From Vulcanimicrobiota bacterium (lineage in GTDB: Bacteria > Vulcanimicrobiota > Vulcanimicrobiia > Vulcanimicrobiales > Vulcanimicrobiaceae): 36,154 nt of DNA. The DNA lies in assembly GCA_003136355.1 (NCBI GenBank), contig PLED01000109.1:6808-42961 (forward strand), read 5' to 3'. The translations under genes were made by a program, and so were the position numbers. The notes under the pieces were generated by a model that saw only the letters and a program-made list of their open reading frames with translations, was not told the DNA's origin and did no database searches. Shown here in pieces: positions 15,539 to 24,507 of this stretch; within the stretch, counting starts at the first letter, position 1, and every line of letters begins with the position of its first letter.

Positions 15539-15600
15539 CAGACGCGATTCCCTTCCTCCGGTAGGGCAACCCCCTTCCGTGGCTCCGGAAACGTTAGGAT
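15539..15600 (-). promoter_or_regulatory. Structured 5' leader of the S53 peptidase gene, unidentified
   Basis: In the minus-strand RNA, UCCGG (15589-15585) pairs with CCGGA (15561-15557). Inside it AGGG (15575-15572) pairs with CCCU (15566-15563) around a GGUUG loop. The closing strand CCGGAGG merges into the purine-rich Shine-Dalgarno region (GGAGGAAGGGA) before ATG 15538, so the fold could mask or expose it. GCCACGG and GGGUUGCC recall the 3' half of the GEMM-I c-di-GMP riboswitch, but the conserved 5' half is absent. Confidence 0.35.
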
Positions 15601-15617
15601 ATGCATAAGAATTGGGC

Positions 15618-17288
15618 CTAAGCAGGCGGCAAACGCTCGCGAGCAAGCATTTCCCGGTAGATTTCCTCGACCCGGGCGATGGTATCGATTTCACGGGGCG
15701 GCTTGTCGTCGCGCAGCCGGACGATGCGCGGAAAGCGCAGCGCGAAGCCGCTTTCGTGTAGACCGCTTGGTTGGATAATGTCAAAGGCGACCTCGAGCAC
15801 GACCTCCGGCTCGACCGCGATGGCGTGCCCGCGCTTTCCCCGCTGGTGCGCCAGGAACCACGGCGTGAGCTCGGCGATCTCCGCATCGGTTAAGCCCGAA
15901 TACGCCTTGCCGATCGTTTGCAGCTCGCCGCTGTTTCCGCGCACCGCGAACGTGTAGTCGGAAAGCACTTTAGCGCGCTTCCCATGTCCCCACTCGACCG
16001 CGACGACCACAACGTCGAGCGTGGAGAGCTCGCGCTTGAGTTTGAGCCACCATTTGCCGCGGCGCCCCGGATGATACGGTGAGTCGCTGCGCTTGAGCAT
16101 GATGCCTTCATGTCCGCGCTCGCGCGCCGCTTCGAACAGCTCGTGCAATTCTTCGGGTGCGGGCGTTTCGGAAAGGGGCGTGAACGGAGCGATTTCCAAA
16201 TGCCCACGTGAAGCAACTGTTTCGGCCAAGCGCGCCCGCCGCGAAACCAACGGCTCGTCGATCAAGAAATCGTCACCCGATGCGAGCATGTCGAAGACGA
16301 AGTAGCTGACAGGCACTTCCTTTAGAAGCTCGGGCTCGACGGTTTTTCGCTGCAGCCGCGCTTGCAAGTAGCGAAACGGCAGCACGTTCTCGCCTCGCGT
16401 GGCGACGAGCTCGCCGTCGAGCATGAAATTGCCGGGAATGGCTTCGAGCGCGGCGGCGACCTCGGGATACGATTGTGTGACGTCGTTCAACGTGCGCGAG
16501 AAGAGTTTTACGCTCTCGCCGGTTTTGTGCGCCTGTGCGCGAATGCCGTCGAATTTTTCTTCGGCCAGCCACGTGCCCGTGCGCAGATCTTTGTACTTGG
16601 AACCGTAGAGTATTGGAGTCGCCAGCATGAAGCCGATTGGCGAACCGTAGGTCACGCGCAGATCGCCGAGCTTTCCGTCGCGCGCCGCGGTCGCAACGGC
16701 GCCGATATCACCCGCCGCCATGACCGCGCGCCGGACGTCGCGCGCGTCGCACTCGAAAGCGGCGGCAACCGCGTCGGCGACGAGTCCTTCACGCAGGCCG
16801 ATGCGAAGATCGCCGGTCATAATCTTGATCACGTACGTGGCTTCGGTTGCGTCGGTGCACGCGCGCAGAATGCGCTCGCACAGCGCTTCACGTTTTTTTC
16901 CGGCGGCTTTGCCGCGCGTGTTTGCGATCTCTTCGAAGAGCGCATAGAGCGAAGCCGGCGTCAGCGTCTCGGAGAAAAGCGCGAGGTCCAACGCGGGCCG
17001 GACGAACGGTCCGAGCGCCGCGCCGAGATCCCCGTGTTCGCGGTAATTCGCGCCGAGCTCGGTTTCCTTAAAGCCCCACGCGTTTCGCGAGGCCGCTACG
17101 ACGGTGCGCCGGCCGATGCCCAGACTGCGGTTGTCGCGCGCGGCGAAGGGGTTGCCGGTGAAGAAGCGTGCCGCCGCGCTCAGATTGGGGTCATCGAGCG
17201 AGCGAAAGTACTCCGCGAGCAGCGCGATCTTTTCGAGCTTGCCGGCGCGCGCCGCAATCGCCGCGCAGGTTCCTCCGAAGCGGAGCAT
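15618..17288 (-). CDS. ATP-dependent DNA ligase
   Basis: The product has 556 residues, starting ATG 17288-17286. It has an N-terminal DNA-binding domain (about 1-210) with the conserved YVIKIMTGDLRIGLREG segment. The adenylation domain carries the nucleophile Lys245 in motif I (AEEKFDGIRAQ), FMLDGEL, motif III YFVFDML and motif IV EGIMLKR, and motif V with KWWLKLK. The C-terminal OB-fold ends with the RFPRIVRLRDDKPPREIDT segment seen in archaeal/bacterial ATP-ligases of this length. It seals nicks using ATP and is additional to the NAD-dependent LigA expected elsewhere. The MBL-fold exonuclease gene ends 3 bases upstream of its start. These two are the known pair of the ligase-associated exonuclease/helicase/phosphoesterase repair cluster. 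Confidence 0.93.
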   Translation of the reverse strand: MLRFGGTCAAIAARAGKLEKIALLAEYFRSLDDPNLSAAARFFTGNPFAARDNRSLGIGRRTVVAASRNAWGFKETELGANYREHGDLGAALGPFVRPALDLALFSETLTPASLYALFEEIANTRGKAAGKKREALCERILRACTDATEATYVIKIMTGDLRIGLREGLVADAVAAAFECDARDVRRAVMAAGDIGAVATAARDGKLGDLRVTYGSPIGFMLATPILYGSKYKDLRTGTWLAEEKFDGIRAQAHKTGESVKLFSRTLNDVTQSYPEVAAALEAIPGNFMLDGELVATRGENVLPFRYLQARLQRKTVEPELLKEVPVSYFVFDMLASGDDFLIDEPLVSRRARLAETVASRGHLEIAPFTPLSETPAPEELHELFEAARERGHEGIMLKRSDSPYHPGRRGKWWLKLKRELSTLDVVVVAVEWGHGKRAKVLSDYTFAVRGNSGELQTIGKAYSGLTDAEIAELTPWFLAHQRGKRGHAIAVEPEVVLEVAFDIIQPSGLHESGFALRFPRIVRLRDDKPPREIDTIARVEEIYREMLARERLPPA

Positions 17289-17291
17289 TCC

Positions 17292-18326
17292 TTAAAAAAG
17301 CGCCAGCTGCGTGTGTTCCTCTAAGTACTCTGCGTCGATGCCCAGGCGCCGCAAGCGATAGACGAAATCCGGCCAGCCATGGTTGAGTAAAACCTTCTTC
17401 GGCTGCGCCATTTCGATGTATCGCAACAGGGCCGGATAATCGGCGTGATCGGAGAGTGGGAAACAGCGATCGACGCCGTAGCGGAATTTCGCGCTGCGAT
17501 CCATCGACCAGCCGGTCAACACGGCAGTGCGCACGGGCTTGCCGCGCAGAGCTTTCGGCAGCGCTTTTCCGGAGGGCGGCCAGACGACAGCGCCGTTGGC
17601 GTTAAACGTCAGCACATCGTAGCGGTCGTATTTCGGCAGTTGCACGCCGCAGGTCTCATAGACGCGGCATAACGTCTCGATAGCGCCGTGCACGGTCACG
17701 CCGATCTGTGCGTTGCCGAGAATCGCGACGGCTTCTTGCGCCTTTCCTAACGAGTAAGCGAAGAAGACCGGTACTGCTCCGGCCTCGAGCGCGTCGCGCG
17801 CGAACGCGATCATTTCGGCCGCCACTTCCTCCCGGGGCGGAAATGCATATTGCGGACGGCCGAACGTGCATTCCATCAGCACGAGATCGCACTGTTTGAC
17901 CTCGGGAGGCTCGGCGGTGAGCGACGCGTCGAGTTTAAAGTCGCCGGTGTACACGAAACTGCCGTGCTCGCCTTCGATCAGAATCTGCGAGCTGCCGAGC
18001 ACGTGGCCGGCGGAAAATAACGTCAGCCGGTGATTCCCGGTGGTCCATGGTTCGTTGAAGCCATGTTCTTCGAAAACGCTGAGTGGACGCGGAGGTTTTG
18101 GCGTTTTGAAACCGGCGAGCAGCGACGGCTGCGTAGCGCGCGCTTCGCGGCGCGCGAATTTCGCGCGGCAGATCGCGGCGGTGTTGGGCGTGGAGACGAT
18201 CGTGTCGTGTTCGCGCGCGTGATCGGAGTGACCGTGCGAAACGTAGCAGCGTCCGCGCGAACGCATCGAGTCGATCCAAAGATCGATCGCTTCCACATAA
18301 AGCGACTTATCTGCCAGCGAGAACAC
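17292..18326 (-). CDS. Ligase-associated DNA exonuclease, metallo-beta-lactamase fold
   Basis: The product has 344 residues from GTG 18326-18324; this start keeps the N-terminal segment [13 protein letters not shown]. The zinc-binding motif HGHSDH lies at residues 31-36. Further family motifs are [28 protein letters not shown], a Ser-rich stretch and the beta-CASP-type [13 protein letters not shown], with VLLNHGW near the C-terminus. This is the ligase-associated exonuclease family (TIGR04122 type), predicted to process DNA ends before the ligase seals them. The gene is immediately upstream of the ligase on the same strand and probably co-transcribed. The helicase (Lhr-like) and phosphoesterase usually found with it are not in the window. 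It is divergent from cysK; the 72 bases between them must hold both promoters, but I see no clear consensus there. Confidence 0.9.
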   Translation of the reverse strand: MFSLADKSLYVEAIDLWIDSMRSRGRCYVSHGHSDHAREHDTIVSTPNTAAICRAKFARREARATQPSLLAGFKTPKPPRPLSVFEEHGFNEPWTTGNHRLTLFSAGHVLGSSQILIEGEHGSFVYTGDFKLDASLTAEPPEVKQCDLVLMECTFGRPQYAFPPREEVAAEMIAFARDALEAGAVPVFFAYSLGKAQEAVAILGNAQIGVTVHGAIETLCRVYETCGVQLPKYDRYDVLTFNANGAVVWPPSGKALPKALRGKPVRTAVLTGWSMDRSAKFRYGVDRCFPLSDHADYPALLRYIEMAQPKKVLLNHGWPDFVYRLRRLGIDAEYLEEHTQLALF

Positions 18327-18398
18327 CGTTCTATTTTCCGTCGGGCCGGGCGCGCGGCCTGTGCAGCTTTTGGCAGCCGGGCGCGGTTCTTGGCTTGC

Positions 18399-19361
18399 AT
18401 GAGCCGTATCTATGAGAATTTGGCCGACTCGTTCGGCAACACCCCGCTCGTTAAACTCCCCCGCCTTTCCAAGGGGCTGCCCGGAACGGTCGCCGTGAAG
18501 ATGGAGTCGTTCAACCCGGCCGGTTCGGTGAAGGATCGCATCGGGATTTCGATGATCGAAGCCGCCGAACGCGAGGGACGCCTTCGTCCGGACTCGGTGA
18601 TCATCGAGCCGACCAGCGGAAACACCGGCATCGCGCTGGCCTTTGTGGCCGCCGCCAAAGGCTATCCGCTGATTCTGGTCATGCCCGATACGATGACCGT
18701 CGAACGCCGCAACCTCCTTAAAGCTTACGGTGCACAGGTCGTGCTGACGCCCGGCGCTGAGGGGATGAAGGGCGCGATTGCCAAGGCCAACGAGATTCGC
18801 GCAACCGACCCGCCCAAATATTTCATGCCGCAGCAGTTCGAAAATCCGGCGAACCCGGAGATCCACCGCCGCACGACGGCGGAAGAGATCTGGCGCGACA
18901 CCGATGGCACCGTCGACGTCTTCGTGGCGGCCGTCGGTACCGGCGGAACGATTACCGGCGTGGGCGAGGTGCTGCGCGAGCGTAGGCCCGGCGCGCGGAT
19001 CATCGCCGTCGAACCCGACACCTCGCCGGTGCTTTCCGGCGGCACTCCCGGTCCGCATAAGATTCAAGGAACCGGAGCGGGCTTCGTTCCGAAGATTCTC
19101 AACACGGAAATTTACGACGAGGTGATCCGCGTTACGGACGCGGACGCGATCGCCACAACGCGCCGGGCGGCGCGCGAAGAAGGCATGCTCGTGGGAATTT
19201 CTTCGGGCGCGAACATTTGGGCAGCGCTGCAAGTCGCGGCACGCCCCGAGTCGAAAGGCAAGCTCATCGTGACCATTGCTGCCGACACCGGCGAACGCTA
19301 TCTTTCTAACCCCGTGTTCGCCGAACAAGAAACGCGGATTGTCGAAGCCGCCCTCGTTTAA
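18399..19361 (+). CDS. cysK: Cysteine synthase (O-acetylserine sulfhydrylase)
   Basis: The product has 320 residues from ATG 18399 ([20 protein letters not shown]). It is a PLP enzyme with Schiff-base Lys45 ([10 protein letters not shown]), the substrate loop TSGNTG (72-77), the phosphate-binding glycine loop [10 protein letters not shown] and ISSGAN near the C-terminus, all as in CysK. It converts O-acetylserine and sulfide to cysteine in the cytoplasm. A CysM or cystathionine beta-synthase role cannot be fully excluded from sequence, but the PTSGNTG and GAGFVPKIL segments favour CysK. The next gene begins inside or directly after its 3' end, and metH follows, so a sulfur/amino-acid operon is likely. 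Confidence 0.92.
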   Translation: MSRIYENLADSFGNTPLVKLPRLSKGLPGTVAVKMESFNPAGSVKDRIGISMIEAAEREGRLRPDSVIIEPTSGNTGIALAFVAAAKGYPLILVMPDTMTVERRNLLKAYGAQVVLTPGAEGMKGAIAKANEIRATDPPKYFMPQQFENPANPEIHRRTTAEEIWRDTDGTVDVFVAAVGTGGTITGVGEVLRERRPGARIIAVEPDTSPVLSGGTPGPHKIQGTGAGFVPKILNTEIYDEVIRVTDADAIATTRRAAREEGMLVGISSGANIWAALQVAARPESKGKLIVTIAADTGERYLSNPVFAEQETRIVEAALV

Positions 19362-20346
19362 CGTTTACGTTTCTCGCGGCGGTATCGTGGAATCGATCCA
19401 CGCTGTCGCCGCGTGCGCTGTCGACGCCCAAGAAAAAACGGTGCTCGCGTATGGGGACGCCGACGGCTTTCCCGTTTTCTTACGTTCGAGTGCGAAGCCG
19501 TTTATCGCCGCGGCCGTTATCGAAGCGGGCGCGCGCGAACGCTTTGGACTCGAACCGCGCGAGATTGCCGTCATGGCTGGCTCGCACGGCGGACAATCGT
19601 TTCACGTCGAAGCGGTGCGATCGATTCTCCAGAAGATCGAAATGCCGGAGGACGCGCTGCAATGCGGCGTGCATCCGCCATACAACGCGGCGGCGGCGTT
19701 AGAGCTGGAACGCGCCGGCATTCCGCTGACGCCGGTATACAACAACTGTTCAGGCAAACACGCCGGCATTCTGGCACTGTGTAAGATCATGAACGCCGAC
19801 GCGCGGACGTATCTTGAATTGGAGAATCCGGCGGAGCACCTGATCTTGGATTTTTGCGCGCGCGTTTCGGATGTGAAGATGGCGGAGATGCCGGTCGCTA
19901 TCGACGGCTGCGGCATTCCCGTCTACGCGGCTCCACTGCGCAACGCGGCGCTGTCGTTTCTGCGCCTAGCGACGCTCAATGGCGTGAGTGCGGAAGACGC
20001 GGCGGCATTGCGGATCGTGCGCGATGCCATGATGGCTTTTCCCGAATACGTTTCGGGCACCGGCGAATTCGACGCCCGTTTAATGGAGGCCGGCGGCGGT
20101 TCCATCGTCTGCAAAGCGGGAGCCGAAGGCGTGCACGGCGTCGGCGTGCTAGCTCCGGGCCTCGGCCTGGTCTGCAAGGTGCTCGACGGAACAGCGCGCG
20201 CTCGCGGCCCCGCGGTTCTGGCGCTGCTCAAGAGCCTTGGCGCGCTCTCAGCCGCGCAGCTGACCAAACTCGCGGACCTCGAGCGCCCAATAGTATATAA
20301 TCGGGCTGGGCGCGCCGTCGGCGACATCAGCGCCCGCGAAGGATAA
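19339..20346 (+). CDS. L-asparaginase II family protein
   Basis: The product has about 335 residues. The family N-terminus must include the segment [10 protein letters not shown], so the GTG at 19387 is too late. The nearest upstream start in frame is TTG 19339, which overlaps the end of cysK by 23 bases. Signature motifs of the asparaginase II (thermolabile, Rhizobium AnsA-type, COG4448) family are present: [21 protein letters not shown] and [13 protein letters not shown]. It hydrolyses L-asparagine to aspartate and ammonia. It is full length and ends four bases before the metH start, whose Shine-Dalgarno sequence lies in its last codons. Aspartate is the precursor of homoserine/homocysteine, a reasonable but unproven link to its neighbours. 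Confidence 0.85.
   Translation: MSKPPSFNVYVSRGGIVESIHAVAACAVDAQEKTVLAYGDADGFPVFLRSSAKPFIAAAVIEAGARERFGLEPREIAVMAGSHGGQSFHVEAVRSILQKIEMPEDALQCGVHPPYNAAAALELERAGIPLTPVYNNCSGKHAGILALCKIMNADARTYLELENPAEHLILDFCARVSDVKMAEMPVAIDGCGIPVYAAPLRNAALSFLRLATLNGVSAEDAAALRIVRDAMMAFPEYVSGTGEFDARLMEAGGGSIVCKAGAEGVHGVGVLAPGLGLVCKVLDGTARARGPAVLALLKSLGALSAAQLTKLADLERPIVYNRAGRAVGDISAREG
20296..20301 (+). promoter_or_regulatory. Possible -10 element for metH
   Basis: A perfect TATAAT (20296-20301) sits in AT-rich sequence inside the end of the asparaginase gene, 48 bases before the metH start. No good -35 element is found 16-18 bases upstream, so it is at best an internal promoter that needs an activator. Confidence 0.3.
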
Positions 20347-20348
20347 CT

Positions 20349-23300
20349 TTGGCAGACTACCTGCAACTCTTGGGCGAGCGCGTGCTCGTTTTCGATGGGG
20401 CCATGGGCACGCAGATCATGGACCTCGAACTCACCGCCGACGATTTCGGCGGTGTTCGTTATCAGGGCTGCAACGAAGCTCTCGTTTTGACACGCCCGGA
20501 TATCGTCCGCGACATCCACGAAAAGTACTTGGAAGCCGGCGCCGACGTACTCGAAACCGACACGTTCACGGCATCGCGTCTGAAACTGGATGAGTACGAG
20601 CTGGGCAGTAAAGTCGCCGAAGTCAACCGCACCGCCGCGCAACTCGCGCGCGCCGCGTGCGATAAATACTCCACACCGGATCGCCCGCGTTTCGTGGCCG
20701 GTTCCATGGGCCCGACGGGCATGCTGATCTCTTCGTCGGATCCGTCGCTTTCGAAAATTACATTCCAGGAGCTTGCGGACTTGTACGGCGAGCAAGCGCG
20801 TCATCTCGTGGAAGGCGGCGCGGATTTCTTGCTGCTCGAGACGATGCAGGATCTGCTTGAGCTCAAAGCCGCCGTCGCCGGCATCACGCGCGAATTCGCC
20901 AAGGGCATGCGCCGCGTTCCCATTCAGGCGCAGCCAACGCTCATCACCGAAGGCCGCATGCTGCTGGGAACCGACGTTCGCGCGATTTGCGCGACCGTGG
21001 GCGCGCTACCGGTCGACGTGATCGGTTTGAATTGTTCGACCGGACCGTCGCAGATGCGCGATCCGATCCGTTACCTCTGCGAAAACTCCGACCGGTACAT
21101 CAGCGTCATTCCGAACGCGGGCCTGCCGCTGATGGGGCCGCGCGGTGAAACGATCTATCCGGAAACACCTGCCGAGCTTTCACGCGAGCTGGCGGAGTTT
21201 GTGCGCGACTTCGGTGTGAACGTCGTGGGCGGCTGCTGCGGCACGACTCCGGAGCACGTCGCAGCGATCCGCGCGGAGGTCGACGCGCTGGCGCGCGCCG
21301 GAAAGCGCGGCCGCATTCCGATCGCGCAGCCCAAGCAATTCGCCGCGTCGGCTATGACCGCGATCGCGCTCGAACAAGAGCCGCGTCCGCTGCTCGTTGG
21401 CGAGCGCATCAATTCGCAAGGCTCGCGCAAGATCAAACGCCTGCTGCTCGAGGACAACTTCGACGACATCACGCTGGTCGCGCGCGAGCAAGTCGAAGGC
21501 GGCGCGCACGCGCTCGATATCTGCTGTGCGCTGACCGAACGCACCGATGAAGACGAGCAGATGCGGCTCATGGTGCGCAAGCTCGCGCAGTCGGTCGAGG
21601 TTCCGTTGATGATCGACTCGACCGAGCCGAAGGTGCTGCAGGCAGCGCTCGAAGCCTATCCGGGACGCGCGATCGTGAACTCCGTGCATCTCGAGAGCGG
21701 GCGCGCGAAGATCGACGCGGTACTACCGCTCGCGATGGAGCATGGCGCGGCCGTCGTCGCGCTGACGATCGACGAAACCGGCATGGCGAAAACCTCCGAG
21801 CGCAAGCTCGAAGTTGCCAAACGCATTTACGATATCGTCGTGAACGAATACGGCTTGCCCGCCGGCGCACTGATATTCGACGATTTGACCTTTACGCTCG
21901 CGACCGGCGATCAAGAGTACATCAACTCGGCGGTCGACACGATCGACGGCATCAAAGCGATCAAAGAAGCGTTGCCCGGCGTCTTGACCTCACTCGGCGT
22001 CAGCAACGTCTCGTTCGGATTAAATCCCGCGGCGCGCTCAGCGCTGAACTCGGTCTTCCTGCATCACTGCGTGCAAGCCGGACTCGACATGGCCTTAGTC
22101 TACGCTAAAGAGATTACGCCGTACGCCGAACTTGACGCAACCGAGCGCGAGTTGTGCGACGACATGGTTTTCAACCGCCGGCCCGATTCGCTGCAGCGGT
22201 TGATCGAGCACTACGAAGGCGCAGTTTCAACGGCCGATGGCAGAGGCGAGAAGAAGGACGACGACGCCGACGCTCCGCCGGACGTACGCATTCACAACGC
22301 GATCCTGCGCCGCCGCAAAGACGGCATCGAAGCCAAAATCGACGAGGCGCTGCTGGCGCGCGGCCCGGTCGAAGTGCTCAACGAAATACTGCTGCCCGCG
22401 ATGAAGGAAGTCGGCGACAAGTTCGGCGCGGGCGAGCTGATTTTGCCGTTCGTGCTGCAGTCGGCCGAAGTCATGAAAAAAGCGGTCGCGCACCTCGAGC
22501 AATTCCTTGAGAAAAAGGAAGGCCAGACCAAAGGCAAAGTCGTGCTTGCGACCGTCTTCGGCGACGTGCACGACATCGGCAAAAATCTCGTGCATACGAT
22601 TCTGGCCAACAACGGCTATACGGTGTTCGATCTCGGCAAGCAAGTGCCGATGAATACGATTTTGGAAAAGGCGGTCGAAGTGAAGGCCGACGCGATCGGC
22701 CTGTCGGCGCTGCTCGTCTCCACGAGCAAACAGATGCCGGTCTGCGTGCAAGAACAAGATACGCGCGGCTTGCAGTTCCCGGTGCTCGTCGGTGGCGCGG
22801 CCATTAATCGCGATTTCGGCCGCCGGATCTCCGTACTCGAAGGGAACCGCTACTTCGAACCCGGTTTGTTTTACGCCAAAGATGCGTTCGAAGGTTTGCA
22901 AGTGATGGAGACGCTGACCGGCGATCCGGTCGAGCGCGACAAGTTCATCGAGCAGGCCAAGCGCGAGGCGCTCGCACCGCGTGCTCCGCAGCAGCCGGCG
23001 AAGGCGAGCAACGGAGCTATTCAGTATTCGGCCGTTAAAGCCGATCGCGCGCCGGTTCCCAAGCCGCCGTTTTTCGGCGCGCGTTCGATGCGCGAGGTCG
23101 ACCCCGCCAAGCTGTGGCCGTGTTTCGACATGCGCAGTTTGTACCGGCTCTCGTGGGGAGCTGCCAACACCAAGGGCGATGCGTTCGAAAAACTCGTTCG
23201 TGAGGAATTCGACCCGCGCTTACATCGCTATCAAGAATCGGCCGCCGAGTTTTTGGATCCGCGTTTTGTGTACGGCTATTTTCCGGCGGCGGGAAGCGGT

Positions 23301-23831
23301 AACGATGCGATCGTCTACGATCCGGAAGATCCTTCGCGAGAAATCGCGCGCTTCACATTCACGCGGCAAGCGGGCGGCGAGCATTTGTCGCTGGCGGATT
23401 ACCTGCGCGAGCCGGAAAACGGGCGCGGCATTGATGTCGTTGCGTTACAAGTCGTCACCGTCGGATCGCGCGCTTCGGAACGAATCGCCGAGCTGCATGC
23501 GGCCGGCGAGTACAGCGAATCGTATTTCTTGCACGGCTTTTCCGTGCAGAGCGCGGAGGCGCTGGCTGAATATGCTCATCGCCACATTCGATCGGAATTG
23601 GGTTTACCGGACGATCGCGGCAAGCGCTACTCGTGGGGATATGGCGCATGTCCGGACCTCTCGCAGCACGAAATCGCGTTCCGTTTGCTCGACGCCGGCA
23701 ACGCCATCGGCGTAAAACTGACTGAGGCGTTCCAAATCGTTCCGGAGCAATCAACGGCGGCCATTATCATGCATCATCCGAAAGCCGCCTACTTCAATGC
23801 AGCGGCCGTGAGGGAACTCGAACCAGCTTAG
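20349..23831 (+). CDS. metH: Cobalamin-dependent methionine synthase
   Basis: The product has 1160 residues from TTG 20349, supported by AAGGA at 20339-20343. All four modules are present. The homocysteine domain (1-310) has DGAMGTQIM and zinc ligands Cys229 (GLNCSTG), Cys296 and Cys297 (GGCCGTTPEH). The pterin/methyltetrahydrofolate domain (about 345-600) has GERINSQGSRK and MIDSTEP. The B12 domain has DVHDIGKN (739 onward, cobalt ligand His741). The C-terminal AdoMet reactivation domain (about 895-1160) has RYSWGYGACPD. It methylates homocysteine to methionine with methylcobalamin. An acidic linker (GRGEKKDDDADAPPD) lies before the cap of the B12 domain. No cobalamin or SAM riboswitch precedes it, because the asparaginase gene ends only 2 bases upstream of its start codon. 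Confidence 0.97.
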   Translation: MADYLQLLGERVLVFDGAMGTQIMDLELTADDFGGVRYQGCNEALVLTRPDIVRDIHEKYLEAGADVLETDTFTASRLKLDEYELGSKVAEVNRTAAQLARAACDKYSTPDRPRFVAGSMGPTGMLISSSDPSLSKITFQELADLYGEQARHLVEGGADFLLLETMQDLLELKAAVAGITREFAKGMRRVPIQAQPTLITEGRMLLGTDVRAICATVGALPVDVIGLNCSTGPSQMRDPIRYLCENSDRYISVIPNAGLPLMGPRGETIYPETPAELSRELAEFVRDFGVNVVGGCCGTTPEHVAAIRAEVDALARAGKRGRIPIAQPKQFAASAMTAIALEQEPRPLLVGERINSQGSRKIKRLLLEDNFDDITLVAREQVEGGAHALDICCALTERTDEDEQMRLMVRKLAQSVEVPLMIDSTEPKVLQAALEAYPGRAIVNSVHLESGRAKIDAVLPLAMEHGAAVVALTIDETGMAKTSERKLEVAKRIYDIVVNEYGLPAGALIFDDLTFTLATGDQEYINSAVDTIDGIKAIKEALPGVLTSLGVSNVSFGLNPAARSALNSVFLHHCVQAGLDMALVYAKEITPYAELDATERELCDDMVFNRRPDSLQRLIEHYEGAVSTADGRGEKKDDDADAPPDVRIHNAILRRRKDGIEAKIDEALLARGPVEVLNEILLPAMKEVGDKFGAGELILPFVLQSAEVMKKAVAHLEQFLEKKEGQTKGKVVLATVFGDVHDIGKNLVHTILANNGYTVFDLGKQVPMNTILEKAVEVKADAIGLSALLVSTSKQMPVCVQEQDTRGLQFPVLVGGAAINRDFGRRISVLEGNRYFEPGLFYAKDAFEGLQVMETLTGDPVERDKFIEQAKREALAPRAPQQPAKASNGAIQYSAVKADRAPVPKPPFFGARSMREVDPAKLWPCFDMRSLYRLSWGAANTKGDAFEKLVREEFDPRLHRYQESAAEFLDPRFVYGYFPAAGSGNDAIVYDPEDPSREIARFTFTRQAGGEHLSLADYLREPENGRGIDVVALQVVTVGSRASERIAELHAAGEYSESYFLHGFSVQSAEALAEYAHRHIRSELGLPDDRGKRYSWGYGACPDLSQHEIAFRLLDAGNAIGVKLTEAFQIVPEQSTAAIIMHHPKAAYFNAAAVRELEPA

Positions 23832-23844
23832 CAAAGCCATACGT

Positions 23845-23873
23845 TTGACATACTACGCTGAGCGTAGTATACT
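23845..23873 (+). promoter_or_regulatory. Consensus sigma-70 promoter of higBA
   Basis: A perfect -35 TTGACA (23845-23850) and -10 TATACT (23868-23873) are separated by exactly 17 bases. Transcription should start near 23880, only about 3 bases before the GTG start of the toxin gene at 23883, which suggests a leaderless or nearly leaderless message. Confidence 0.8.
23850..23870. promoter_or_regulatory. Palindromic operator overlapping the higBA promoter
   Basis: ATACTACGC (23850-23858), a TGA centre and GCGTAGTAT (23862-23870) form a perfect 9-base-pair palindrome that fills the promoter spacer and overlaps both hexamers. A HigA dimer binding here would block RNA polymerase, the usual autoregulation of higBA modules. 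Confidence 0.8.
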
Positions 23874-23882
23874 GGCGTTAGG

Positions 23883-24158
23883 GTGATACGTTCTTTCGCA
23901 AACAAAGACACCTTGCGTCTTTTCGAGCAACAACAGGTCCTTCGGTTTCACTCGATTGAGCGAGTCGCGTTGCGACGGTTGCTGTTGTTAAATCAGGCGC
24001 GCTCCCTGCACGACTTGAAAGGCCCGGGGTTCGGGCTCGAAGCACTGAAGGGTCGGCGAAAAGGACAGCACTCAATTCGCATCAACGACCAATGGCGCAT
24101 CTGTTTTGCTTGGCACGGTGGGGATGCGTTTGATGCGGAAGTTACGGATTATCATTGA
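23883..24158 (+). CDS. higB: HigB family toxin (RelE/ParE superfamily)
   Basis: The product has 91 residues from GTG 23883 (MIRSFANKDTLRLFEQQQ). It shows the typical HigB pattern: ALRRLLLLNQARSLHDL, PGFGLEALKGRRKGQHSIRINDQWRICFAW, and a C-terminal EVTDYH strand. These are ribosome-dependent mRNA interferases; the basic residues of GRRKGQHSIRIN and the C-terminal His are in the expected active-site region. The toxin gene comes first and the antitoxin second, as is normal for higBA. The stop overlaps the region just before the antitoxin start. The module is somewhat more AT-rich than its neighbours, consistent with horizontal acquisition between metH and the liv operon. Confidence 0.92.
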   Translation: MIRSFANKDTLRLFEQQQVLRFHSIERVALRRLLLLNQARSLHDLKGPGFGLEALKGRRKGQHSIRINDQWRICFAWHGGDAFDAEVTDYH

Positions 24159-24163
24159 GGAAT

Positions 24164-24457
24164 ATGCGTACAAAGAAAATTGCACCGGTTCACCCGGGTG
24201 AGATCCTCGTCGAAGATTTTATGGCCCCTCGGGGGTTAACGGCAAATCGCCTGGCGTTGGATTTGCACATTCCCGCAAACCGGCTGACTGAGATAATCCG
24301 CGGACGCCGTAGCATCAGCGCGGACACAGCGCTTCGCCTAGCTCGCTATTTTGGCACGTCTGCGGAATTATGGCTGGGGCTGCAGGCCGATTACGAACTT
24401 CGCAAAGCCAAGGACGAGATTGGCAGTCGAGTTGAGCGCGAAGTCAGCATTGCTTGA
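24164..24457 (+). CDS. higA: HigA family antitoxin
   Basis: The product has 97 residues from ATG 24164 (MRTKKIAPVHPGEILVEDFM), with GAGG at 24157-24160; a TTG at 24155 in the same frame is possible. The XRE-type helix-turn-helix matches HigA closely: HPGEIL, LTANRLALDLHIPANRLTEIIRGRRSIS, ADTALRLARYFGTSAELWLGLQADYEL. It should neutralise HigB and bind the palindrome at 23850-23870 as autorepressor. The C-terminal tail (EIGSRVEREVSIA) extends about 15 residues past the HTH domain. Confidence 0.93.
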   Translation: MRTKKIAPVHPGEILVEDFMAPRGLTANRLALDLHIPANRLTEIIRGRRSISADTALRLARYFGTSAELWLGLQADYELRKAKDEIGSRVEREVSIA

Positions 24458-24507
24458 CCTGCGCAATTGGAAGGAGCTGTCGCACGCGTAAGTAACCGAA
24501 AACACAT

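Noticed and set aside
15539-15600. c-di-GMP-I (GEMM-I) riboswitch before the S53 gene
   Set aside because: Only GCCACGG and GGGUUGCC are reminiscent; the conserved 5' GGGCAAACC and tetraloop stem are not found, so only an unidentified structured leader is claimed.
15539-15886. Upstream extension of the S53 peptidase frame by 116 codons
   Set aside because: It overlaps the end of the DNA ligase gene and would bury the lipoprotein signal, which must be N-terminal. ATG 15538 is the real start.
18327-19328. Minus-strand open frame extending the exonuclease gene upstream across cysK
   Set aside because: The extension is antisense to cysK and has no family match; the MBL exonuclease is complete from GTG 18326.
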